Assembly: GCF_015182285.1 (NCBI RefSeq) | Contig: NZ_PRDM01000003.1 | Location: 62,001 to 126,000, forward strand | Direction of reading: 5' to 3' | From: Flavobacterium hungaricum | GTDB taxonomy: Bacteria; Bacteroidota; Bacteroidia; Flavobacteriales; Flavobacteriaceae | DNA length: 64,000 bases | In this document: positions 35,813-43,010 of the stretch, piece by piece | Position numbering within the stretch: the first letter of the stretch is position 1 | Layout: every line of letters starts with the position of its first letter | Position numbers and translations under genes: made by a program | The notes under the pieces: model-generated | The model's input: the letters and a program-made list of their open reading frames with translations, nothing else | Told to the model about the DNA's origin: nothing | Database searches by the model: none

Positions 35813-36472
35813 ATGAAAAAAAATAATGATGTTTTACGCAAAGAAGTAGTGGAGGCTATCAAATGGGAGCCTTTGTTGCGCTCAAATGAAATTGATGTTA
35901 CTGTTCAAGATGGTATTGTTACTCTTGGTGGTATCGTGGATAACTATACTCAAAAAAAAGAGGCGGAGCAGGCAGTTAAAAATATTGCAGGTGTAAGGGG
36001 AGTAGTAGACGATATTAAAGTTGATTTATTTTTTTCAGCTATTAAAAGCGACACCGAAATTAATGCTACTGTTAGCAAAGCGCTGCATGAAAATTGGGCT
36101 GTGCCTGATCATAAGATAAAAGTTAGTGTAGAGAATGGATGGGTTACACTAGATGGGATTCTACATTGGAATTTTCAAAGAAAAGCAGCTGATAATGCTA
36201 TTCGATATCTGGCAGGAGTAAGAGGGGTGATTGATAATATAAAAATAGAAGCTGAAATAAAAGACGAAATGACAAAAGAAATAGTTGAGAAAGCTTTCCG
36301 CCTGAGCTGGATTCTTGACTTTGATAACATTAAAGTAAGGGTTGAAGGCAAAACAATATATCTGAGCGGTATTGTTGATTCTCTTTTTCAAAAGGATGAA
36401 GCAGAAAGAATTGCATGGAATACGCCTGGTGTATGGTATGTAGATAATGAGATTGTGGTGGAGTTTAATTAA
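35813..36472 (+). CDS. Triple-BON-domain protein 1
   Basis: A 219-aa protein of three BON domains (about 5-70, 75-145, 150-218), each with a V/I-G-x-V-x-x-x-x-x-K/R core: VTLGGIVDNYTQKKEAEQAV, VTLDGILHWNFQRKAADNAI and IYLSGIVDSLFQKDEAERI. No signal peptide, so it is cytoplasmic as read. BON domains bind membranes or associate with stress proteins. Followed by a paralogue (25 bp) and a LOG protein; headed by FNR-type boxes. Close paralogues at 36498 and 40963. Confidence 0.88.
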   Translation: MKKNNDVLRKEVVEAIKWEPLLRSNEIDVTVQDGIVTLGGIVDNYTQKKEAEQAVKNIAGVRGVVDDIKVDLFFSAIKSDTEINATVSKALHENWAVPDHKIKVSVENGWVTLDGILHWNFQRKAADNAIRYLAGVRGVIDNIKIEAEIKDEMTKEIVEKAFRLSWILDFDNIKVRVEGKTIYLSGIVDSLFQKDEAERIAWNTPGVWYVDNEIVVEFN

Positions 36473-36497
36473 TAGCCAAAAAACTAATACCTCAGAT

Positions 36498-37169
36498 ATG
36501 AAAAGTAATGAAGTTTTACAAAGAGAGGTGCAGGAAGCAATTAAATCAGAACCGTTGCTGCATCCAGCAGAAATTGGCGTGATAGTAAAAGAAGCAATAG
36601 TGACTCTTACAGGAAATGTTGATTCACTTGTGAAGAAAAAAGAGGCCCTGCATGCTGCCAGGAAAATTAAAGGTGTGGGTGCAATTGTAGATGAAATCAA
36701 GGTTTTTATTGAAAAGTCTGCTGTGATTTCAGATCAAAAGATTGCTGAGCAGGTTGTTAGTGTTTTTAATGAAAATCGTATTATACCTAAAAAAGCTGTC
36801 TGCATTACAGTAGAAAGCGGATGGGTTACTCTTGACGGAATTTTACCTTGGAATTTTCAAAGAGATATCGCTGCGGAACTTGTCGAAAATCAAAAAGGAA
36901 TAGCAGGAATAACAAATAATATTAAACTTAAGAGGGAAACATTTCATCCTGTAGAAAAAGAGTTACTAGAGAAAGCACTTCAAAGACATTGGGCTCTTGA
37001 TGTTGATGAAATAAATATTGAGGTTGCAGGAGCGACGGTTCAATTATCTGGAATTGTGGACTCTCTTTTTCAAAAAGAAGAAGCTGAAAAAATAGCTTAC
37101 AAAACTCCGGGAGTAATCAAAGTGATAAATCATTTAAAAGTCAACCTGGAACAGCCTTATTTATGTTAA
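36498..37169 (+). CDS. Triple-BON-domain protein 2
   Basis: A 223-aa paralogue of the gene just upstream. I use the ATG at 36498 (MKSNEVLQREVQ); an earlier in-frame start would overlap the first gene. The three BON domains are kept (GWVTLDGILPWNFQRD in the second, VQLSGIVDSLFQKEEAEKI in the third). It follows its paralogue by 25 bp and belongs to the same operon, upstream of the LOG protein. Confidence 0.87.
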   Translation: MKSNEVLQREVQEAIKSEPLLHPAEIGVIVKEAIVTLTGNVDSLVKKKEALHAARKIKGVGAIVDEIKVFIEKSAVISDQKIAEQVVSVFNENRIIPKKAVCITVESGWVTLDGILPWNFQRDIAAELVENQKGIAGITNNIKLKRETFHPVEKELLEKALQRHWALDVDEINIEVAGATVQLSGIVDSLFQKEEAEKIAYKTPGVIKVINHLKVNLEQPYLC

Positions 37170-37189
37170 GAAATTTAAAGATATAAACC

Positions 37190-37900
37190 ATGAAAAATGC
37201 AAAACCTCGCATCGATTTGTCAGAAATTCAGTTTTTAGAAGGCCCGCAGTCGAGGTTAATCGAGCTGAAATTTATTTTAGTTATTTTGTGGGAACTAGTG
37301 AGATGCTTCAGAAAATTGTACACTGTTGGTCCTTGTATTACTTTTTTTGGATCTGCTCGTTTTAAAGAAGATCATCCTTATTATGAATTTACAAGAAAAG
37401 CCGCCGGTGAGTTTGCTAAACTTGGTTTTACTATAATGACAGGAGGTGGACCAGGTCTTATGGAAGCTGCAAACTTGGGAGCAAAACAGGTTGGGGGAAA
37501 ATCGGTAGGCTGCAATATAAAACTTCCTATTGATCAGATGCCAAATTCGTACCTCGACAAGTGGGTTGTGGCAAAACATTTTTTCATTCGTAAAATACTT
37601 TTAGTAAAATATTCCTTTGCCTTTGTAGTGATGCCAGGTGGTTTTGGAACGCTGGATGAATATTTTGAAGCGCTTACGTTGATACAGACCGGAAAGATTA
37701 AAAACTTTCCTATTATTATATTCAACAAAGAATATCATAAAAATCTAATTGAACATATTAACCTTATGAAACAGCAGGGAACTATAAACGAACTAGATTC
37801 CAAATTATTCTTGATAACAGACGATATTGAAGAAGCTAGACTTTTTATAATGGAGCATAGTATTAAACATTACGGTCTGAAACCAAAACTTCAAATTTAA
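37190..37900 (+). CDS. LOG/TIGR00730-family Rossmann protein
   Basis: A 236-aa protein with the two LOG signatures GGGPGLMEAANLGAKQVGG (near 90) and MPGGFGTLDEYFEALTLIQTG (near 150). Members are nucleotide 5'-monophosphate phosphoribohydrolases (cytokinin-activating in plants); many bacterial ones have unclear substrates. It is the third gene of the FNR-box BON operon. Its presence in a stress unit would fit nucleotide recycling. Confidence 0.9.
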   Translation: MKNAKPRIDLSEIQFLEGPQSRLIELKFILVILWELVRCFRKLYTVGPCITFFGSARFKEDHPYYEFTRKAAGEFAKLGFTIMTGGGPGLMEAANLGAKQVGGKSVGCNIKLPIDQMPNSYLDKWVVAKHFFIRKILLVKYSFAFVVMPGGFGTLDEYFEALTLIQTGKIKNFPIIIFNKEYHKNLIEHINLMKQQGTINELDSKLFLITDDIEEARLFIMEHSIKHYGLKPKLQI

Positions 37901-37963
37901 ATTTTTATATCTTTTAAAACAGTTTAAATCAAATTCTACAGTGCTAGCAGAGATTTGTAACTG

Positions 37964-38620
37964 CTACAGTTTTTTGTCCTTTTGTTTATAAAGATTGATG
38001 ATTACATTATGTTCCAGCATATCATTTATTATTAATCTGCCATATTCATGTGCAAGAGCTGGAGCACTAAAAGGATTAAAAGACTGGGTCTTGGCTGAAT
38101 ATACTAATTCTTGATTTGGCATTACAAACAGGCTGCTTTCCCAAAAATAATAAGTGTTATTTACATAATATCCGTGTTCATTTATTTTACTATATATGGC
38201 ATTATAATAAACATCAAAATTATTAGTATCGGTTTCTGCAGCGTCAAACATGCTTTTAGGGGCATGGTAGTTTTCTTTTTGTTTGTCAAGCAGTACAATG
38301 GTTAAAACAGCAATAATTCCATTTTGCTTTAACTCTTTTATTATCTCTTTTTGATCCTGGCCCTCATATGTTTCAAAATTATAAATATCGGTGGATGCAG
38401 CAGCATCGTAGCCAAGATTACACAATTCGTCAGCCAGATGATTTTCCATTTTCTGCTGGAGTCTTTTATCAGATTCTGGTATTAACCCAACTACTATAAT
38501 CCGGCCATGCTGCAGACTAGATGATGTTTCTGTCGAGTGCCAGCTGCCGGTGATATTTGAACTGGAACATTGAACAAAAAAGACTGAGAGTATTAAAAGA
38601 TTCCATGCAGGTGGTTTCAT
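37964..38620 (-). CDS. Lipoprotein of unknown function
   Basis: A 218-aa lipoprotein (lipobox FFVQC). An alpha/beta-looking domain follows from RIIVVGLIPESDKRLQQKMENH (a Rossmann-like strand-helix start), DLLGYDAAAS-like and IAVLTIVLLDKQ. The C-terminus has VMPNQELVYSAKTQSFNPF. No family recognised. It is divergent from the 38774 lipoprotein; the FNR-type box and its -7 element at 38655-38697 point at this gene. Confidence 0.7.
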   Translation of the reverse strand: MKPPAWNLLILSVFFVQCSSSNITGSWHSTETSSSLQHGRIIVVGLIPESDKRLQQKMENHLADELCNLGYDAAASTDIYNFETYEGQDQKEIIKELKQNGIIAVLTIVLLDKQKENYHAPKSMFDAAETDTNNFDVYYNAIYSKINEHGYYVNNTYYFWESSLFVMPNQELVYSAKTQSFNPFSAPALAHEYGRLIINDMLEHNVIINLYKQKDKKL

Positions 38621-38654
38621 ATCGTTTTTAGTATTAGAATTTGTTTCAATAAGA

Positions 38655-38697
38655 TAAAATTACGATTTCCAGCTCGATCAAAATATGACCACAATCA
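38655..38697 (-). promoter_or_regulatory. FNR-type box and -7 element of the 37964 gene
   Basis: TGACCACAATCA (38686-38697) is centred 29.5 nt upstream of TAATTTTA (38655-38662) read on the minus strand. Of the two divergent genes, only the minus one has a matching -7 element at this distance. Confidence 0.6.
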
Positions 38698-38773
38698 CCA
38701 TTTGAGAATATAAATTTTAACACGGTGGAATACTGCTTCAATGAATATTATATAAATTTTAAACAGCAAAAGA

Positions 38774-39223
38774 ATGAATGCAAAATTTAACATCTTGGGT
38801 GCTATAACTTTATTGTTATATTCCTGCCAGAATAAAAACTCTTTAAGTGGAGAAGTCCCTAATACAGATTCATTAATGAAAACAAAAAACATAGACCAGC
38901 AGACTCTCCAAAAATGGTTTTCATTTAATAGAGAATCAGATAGTATAATTACATCAGCTGAGTTAATTATCATCGATCAAGAGAAAGGTATGGAGGAGAT
39001 ACAAGGAAAAAATAAAAGCAGAGAGAAGAGACTGCATGAAGCGAAATACCACCTTGAAGAATTAAAAAGAAGAGTTAATTATATTAAGGAGTATGAAATT
39101 AGCACTGAAAGTTTTAATTCCTCAGTTGTACATACGTTAGATTCACTGCAATTAGATTATCTCCAGGAAAAACTTAAACTTGAAGCTTCTTTATGTGAAT
39201 TTCAAGAGTTTACTATGCCGTGA
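38774..39223 (+). CDS. Coiled-coil lipoprotein, paralogue of the 51918 gene
   Basis: A 149-aa protein with lipobox LLYSC and a helical body rich in Glu/Lys (about 50-140). It shares WF/WL-x-x-NRESDSII-x-SA-x-LII with the 51918 lipoprotein, so the two are paralogues that sit on either side of the stress block. Function unknown; it may be a small envelope stress protein. Own promoter not identified with confidence. Confidence 0.75.
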   Translation: MNAKFNILGAITLLLYSCQNKNSLSGEVPNTDSLMKTKNIDQQTLQKWFSFNRESDSIITSAELIIIDQEKGMEEIQGKNKSREKRLHEAKYHLEELKRRVNYIKEYEISTESFNSSVVHTLDSLQLDYLQEKLKLEASLCEFQEFTMP

Positions 39224-39285
39224 ATCGGTTATCTGGTTAAACAGCTGCAGGAAGATCAGATATCAGATTGTTTTTGATCTTCCTT

Positions 39286-40116
39286 TTATTTTCTAAACAC
39301 CAGCATAGGGGTTTTGGTGTCAAAGCCCTTTTCTGAAGTTTTAATAGATTGAAAAAGCTGTTCAAACCAGCTTCGGTCTTCTTTGGCAAACATGGTTATG
39401 ATGGAGGGTTTGGCTCTCATAATATCAATTTGAAGGTGACGAAGTAATGATACTTCAGGATTTAGCTTTTTAAAATGAAAATGTAGAGTATTGGATTTAT
39501 ATTGATTTTCTATTTCATGTAGTTTTTTATTGATTTCTTCCTCTTCTGTAAAGTAATCATAATGATATATAGAAATCGGAGCATTAAATTCTGCAGCAAA
39601 CTTTTTAATTAACGGCAATTCAATTTTTATGTCTTCAATATCAGATGGATATAAGACAGAATTTAATTGCTTCATTCGGTAATGTCTTGGTACAACAAGA
39701 ATAGGAATAGTAGAATCGTGTAAAATTTTGCTGGTATGGCTGCCTAATAGCTTATTGGCCAGACCACCGCCTCTGGTGCTCATGCAAATATAATCGGCTC
39801 TGATTCTTTTTGCACAGTCCAAAATTGCTTCATTTACCGCCAGCTTATTTTCGACTATATAATTAATATTTTCTGGTTGTTTATGGGTTTGCCTGTAAAG
39901 AGTATGTATAAATCTTTTTAAGCTTTGTTCTTGCATTTTAGTGTCAGGTTCCGGAAGGCCGACAAAAGTAACAGCTGAAAAAGGGTCAATGATAAATGAA
40001 CTGTTTACATAAAGAAATGTAAGTTCGTAACCTGCTTGTGCAGCAAGCTGTATGGCAAAGCGTACTGCCGGTTTGGAATTATAGGATAAGTCTGTTGTGA
40101 CTAGTATTTTTTTCAT
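39286..40116 (-). CDS. Universal stress protein, two tandem domains
   Basis: A 276-aa protein of two Usp domains (about 1-145 and 150-276). The first keeps the ATP-binding pattern in STRGGGLANKLLGSHTSKILH. The second domain lacks it (KEDRSWFEQLFQSIKTSEKGF), so one domain should bind ATP and the other is structural or regulatory. Usps raise tolerance to low oxygen and other stresses. It is the last gene of a run of minus-strand genes from 42201. Confidence 0.9.
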   Translation of the reverse strand: MKKILVTTDLSYNSKPAVRFAIQLAAQAGYELTFLYVNSSFIIDPFSAVTFVGLPEPDTKMQEQSLKRFIHTLYRQTHKQPENINYIVENKLAVNEAILDCAKRIRADYICMSTRGGGLANKLLGSHTSKILHDSTIPILVVPRHYRMKQLNSVLYPSDIEDIKIELPLIKKFAAEFNAPISIYHYDYFTEEEEINKKLHEIENQYKSNTLHFHFKKLNPEVSLLRHLQIDIMRAKPSIITMFAKEDRSWFEQLFQSIKTSEKGFDTKTPMLVFRK

Positions 40117-40137
40117 GTTTTCTAATGATTAATGTTG

Positions 40138-40614
40138 TTAATTGGAATCAAATTCCATTTCATTTACATATAAGTTTACTTTCTTCCATTGTCTGCGGCT
40201 AATTTTAGCCGTATCAACGTCCGTAGTCCAGTCTAATCCAGGAAATAATTTTAACCGGTTGATGACGCGTTTTTTGTATCCAAACGCAAAACGATCCCCG
40301 CGCATCTGGAATTCTATAGTTTTGTTGCGGTTGCCTCTGTTTTGGTAAAGAACGGTCTGCGTTTTCCAGTCGCCTCCCCAAGTTAGAAAAGATTGTATGT
40401 AACACAGACATCCAACAAGTAAGATTGTGAATACTCTTGACTTTATAGTTTTTAATTTTCCAAAAAGCTGACCTGCTATAAAAATAAATGAAATTGCGGC
40501 GGTTAATAATATTACAAAATGTATAATAGAATTATTGATATATAAATCTGTATAGCGATTCATAAGCAGTAAAACCGATGTAAATAGAAATACGGTATAA
40601 AGCAAAGTTTTCAT
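40138..40614 (-). CDS. Hypothetical membrane protein, 158 aa
   Basis: Three membrane helices in the first half (about 2-19, 30-50, 58-78), then a soluble half with WKTQTVLYQNRGNRNKTIEFQ and KLFPGLDWTTDVD. No family recognised. It lies 21 bp before the universal stress protein and 52 bp after the small membrane protein at 40667, so it is likely part of that unit. Confidence 0.65.
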   Translation of the reverse strand: MKTLLYTVFLFTSVLLLMNRYTDLYINNSIIHFVILLTAAISFIFIAGQLFGKLKTIKSRVFTILLVGCLCYIQSFLTWGGDWKTQTVLYQNRGNRNKTIEFQMRGDRFAFGYKKRVINRLKLFPGLDWTTDVDTAKISRRQWKKVNLYVNEMEFDSN

Positions 40615-40666
40615 TGTCTGTTATAGTAAAAGAAATAAAGTAAAAACACAAAACTGTCTTTAAAAA

Positions 40667-40831
40667 TTAATGAACATTATTTACATCAGACTCCTCCTCT
40701 AAAAGATCAGAAGAGCTGTTTAGATCTTTCTCAAAAGCTTTTTTGGCTTTGCTGTTTAGTCTGAAAACATAAATCATCATAATGAGTACAACAGCACCGC
40801 TGACTGTTAGTATAATCCAGCTTGGTTCCAT
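40667..40831 (-). CDS. Small single-span membrane protein, 54 aa
   Basis: Starts MEPSWIILTVSGAVV, continues LIMMIYVFRLNSKAKKAFE and ends in an acidic tail LLEEESDVNNVH. One membrane helix, then a basic stretch, then an acidic cytoplasmic tail. No family recognised, but the topology (helix, KAKKAF, acidic end) is typical of a real small protein. It lies between the third BON gene and the 40614 membrane gene in the same direction. Confidence 0.6.
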   Translation of the reverse strand: MEPSWIILTVSGAVVLIMMIYVFRLNSKAKKAFEKDLNSSSDLLEEESDVNNVH

Positions 40832-40962
40832 GATATTGATTTTTTTAAGTTAATTTTCGCTTGTAGTACGATTATCGAAATAATGTAGTCTGTTCGGGAG
40901 AACCTGTATCTTCTCAATCTATAAAAAAGTAAGATATAGATAGCAGAGATTCTTTCAATTTT

Positions 40963-41631
40963 TTACAGTACTGGAGTATATTTATGTTCTACAGCCAGCT
41001 GATTATCCACAGCCCATATACCGGGCGTTTTCCATACTATTTTTTCCGCCAGATCTTTCTGGTAAATGGAAGATACTGAGCCCGTCAAGATGACTTTTGT
41101 GCCCTCTACCTTAATGAGAATGTTTTCAGAATGTAAGGTCCAGTTACTTGACAAGGCTCTTTTTATATTGTGTTTCTCGATTTCGTTTTGTATTTCGGCT
41201 TTTATCTTGATATGATTTGTCAGACCTCTAACCCCTGAAAGATGTCCAATAGATTTTTCGGCGGCTTCTTTTTGATAGTTCCAGGTAACATGTCCCTCAA
41301 GGGTAACCCATCCTTTCTCTACTTTAATCTGAATTTTTTCCTGAGGAACATTCCAGTTGTCCGTTAAAGCTTTTAAGGCATCAACGGCAATATCCTCATC
41401 TGTTCTTATGCTGTTGGAGTATTTTATTTCAATTTCCTCTACAACAGCTTTTACGCCATCGACATTTTTGGCGGCGTTTTCAGCTTCGATTTTTTTATAG
41501 TACGCATCGACTGTTCCCATAAGAGTCACAATCCCGTCCCTGGCAGTTACGCCAATTTCTGCCGCCTGGAGCTGAGGTTCCCATTTGATAGCGTTTTGCA
41601 CGTCTCTTTGTAATTCTTCATTTGTTTTCAT
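40963..41631 (-). CDS. Triple-BON-domain protein 3
   Basis: A 222-aa third paralogue of the BON proteins at 35813 and 36498, with the three-domain layout preserved (VTLMGTVDAYYKKIEAENAA, VTLEGHVTWNYQKEAAEKSI, VILTGSVSSIYQKDLAEKI). It lies 39 bp after the 42201 gene on the minus strand. The three copies share the opening pattern LRKEV/LQREVQ/LQRDVQ followed by A-I-K-W/S-E-P. Confidence 0.88.
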   Translation of the reverse strand: MKTNEELQRDVQNAIKWEPQLQAAEIGVTARDGIVTLMGTVDAYYKKIEAENAAKNVDGVKAVVEEIEIKYSNSIRTDEDIAVDALKALTDNWNVPQEKIQIKVEKGWVTLEGHVTWNYQKEAAEKSIGHLSGVRGLTNHIKIKAEIQNEIEKHNIKRALSSNWTLHSENILIKVEGTKVILTGSVSSIYQKDLAEKIVWKTPGIWAVDNQLAVEHKYTPVL

Positions 41632-41670
41632 GGTGTTGTTAATTAGAGTGTTAGATAATTTTATTTTCCG

Positions 41671-42201
41671 CTAATAAAACTCCAGTGTTTCATTATCTAA
41701 AAGAATTTGATTTTCTTTTTCACCTGGAGAATTTTCTTTTGGAATATGTATTTGCAGCAATACACGCATTTTATCTATTTCAGCAACAGTTTCATTTGCA
41801 CAGAGCATAAACTTTCTGGCTTTTATCTGAGTATGATATTTTATGGTTGTGTTTTTTGAAAACGCTGCAATTATTAGTGGTATTATTGAGAGTATAAGTA
41901 TAATTAAGCAGGCCGCTATAATTGGAACTCTGAGATAAGGCAGTCTAACAATCAGGTTAAAAAATAATAAAGTGCCAAATATGAGACCCGACAGACCAAT
42001 GGCAAATAATCCTGTGACACTCCATTTTTCCATTCGGTCATAAATATTATGATAACCTAAAACATTTTGTTCTGTGTAACAATCCATTCCTATAATAGAG
42101 AGCTTTGTAATATCATAACCATTTTTTTTGAGTGTTTTTATGGCCTCCTCAGTCTGTTGCTGTGTTTGATAATGCGCAATAAAAAGTTTTTGATTTTTCA
42201 T
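41671..42201 (-). CDS. Membrane protein with general-stress-like N-terminus
   Basis: A 176-aa protein: an alpha/beta segment (about 5-55, IAHYQTQQQTEEAIKTLKKNG) of the general-stress/YflT type, two membrane helices (about 66-84, 92-113), then a cytoplasmic tail. Related to low-complexity membrane stress proteins of unknown function; I do not have a firm family. First gene of the minus-strand run to 39286; an FNR-type box lies 136 bp upstream. Confidence 0.65.
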   Translation of the reverse strand: MKNQKLFIAHYQTQQQTEEAIKTLKKNGYDITKLSIIGMDCYTEQNVLGYHNIYDRMEKWSVTGLFAIGLSGLIFGTLLFFNLIVRLPYLRVPIIAACLIILILSIIPLIIAAFSKNTTIKYHTQIKARKFMLCANETVAEIDKMRVLLQIHIPKENSPGEKENQILLDNETLEFY

Positions 42202-42305
42202 GGTTTTTTATTTTTTAGTTAGTAACGACAGCTAGTATTGTAAAAACTGTTTTGCAATTTCAAAACTGTTAAAAATACTTTTTCGAATAGTTTGATTTTG
42301 TTTAG

Positions 42306-42348
42306 TAAAAGTGCATAAAAACATTAAAAAGTAAAATGATCTTAGTCA
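42306..42348 (-). promoter_or_regulatory. FNR-type box and possible -7 element of the 42201 gene
   Basis: TGATCTTAGTCA (42337-42348), centred 29.5 nt upstream of CACTTTTA (42306-42313) read on the minus strand. The -7 element is weaker than in the other cases. Confidence 0.55.
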
Positions 42349-42400
42349 TTCACGAAACTATTTGTTGTTTAAATTATTTAATGTCTGGTAGTGGAGAATG

Positions 42401-42443
42401 TGACTAGAATCATTTTTTATAGTATGCTAATAGTTTAATTTAG
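42401..42443 (+). promoter_or_regulatory. FNR-type box and -7 element of the OsmC/ATPase unit
   Basis: TGACTAGAATCA (42401-42412), centred 29.5 nt upstream of TAATTTAG (42436-42443) on the plus strand. It drives the OsmC-like gene and probably the P-type ATPase. Confidence 0.65.
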
Positions 42444-42493
42444 TAGAACACATGCCTCTAAAGAAATATATATATAAGAGGAAAAAAAGTAAA

Positions 42494-42931
42494 ATGGAAG
42501 CTTCACAGGAATTTCAGGTAGATTTGCATTGGCACGAAAATCAAAAAGCAATCTTAAGTGCTGTTATATTTAATGATGCTATAGAAGTGGCTTCGTATTC
42601 TTGTTTAAAAAAATCAGATGAAGCTGCGTGGTCGGCAGAGCATTTATTTATTGCTTCTGTAGCTAGTTCGTATATGACAGGATTTTTTAGAGCAGCAAAA
42701 AACAAAGGTCTTACATTTAAAAATTATACAAGTACAGCCCGGGCTTCTATACTTATATCTGATGAATTTTCAGAGATTACAGATATTGTAATTAAACCAA
42801 TAGTAGTGATCGCAGAAAAGAATAAGATTAATAGAGTTTTGAAAATATTGTCGATCTGCAGGGATCATAGTTTAGTTTTAAAGGCTCTAAAAGTTAGACT
42901 GCACATATTTCCTTCAGTTATAATATCCTAA
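42494..42931 (+). CDS. OsmC-family protein lacking the peroxidatic cysteine
   Basis: I place the start at 42494 (MEASQEFQVDLHWH); 145 aa. An ATG at 42452 is in frame but adds only basic residues. OsmC/Ohr fold: VDLHWHENQKAIL, SAEHLFIASVASSY, and near the C-terminus ICRDHSLVLKAL. OsmC enzymes use two cysteines; here the first position reads Ser-Ser (residues 58-59) and only the second, Cys122, remains. So it should not be a normal thiol peroxidase; a binding or regulatory role is more likely. Confidence 0.75.
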   Translation: MEASQEFQVDLHWHENQKAILSAVIFNDAIEVASYSCLKKSDEAAWSAEHLFIASVASSYMTGFFRAAKNKGLTFKNYTSTARASILISDEFSEITDIVIKPIVVIAEKNKINRVLKILSICRDHSLVLKALKVRLHIFPSVIIS

Positions 42932-43010
42932 TATATTTTTAAATGATAATTTATTAGGATCTTTAATATATATAATACTGAATTCCAGCCTAATTTTATC
43001 TCACGATAGT

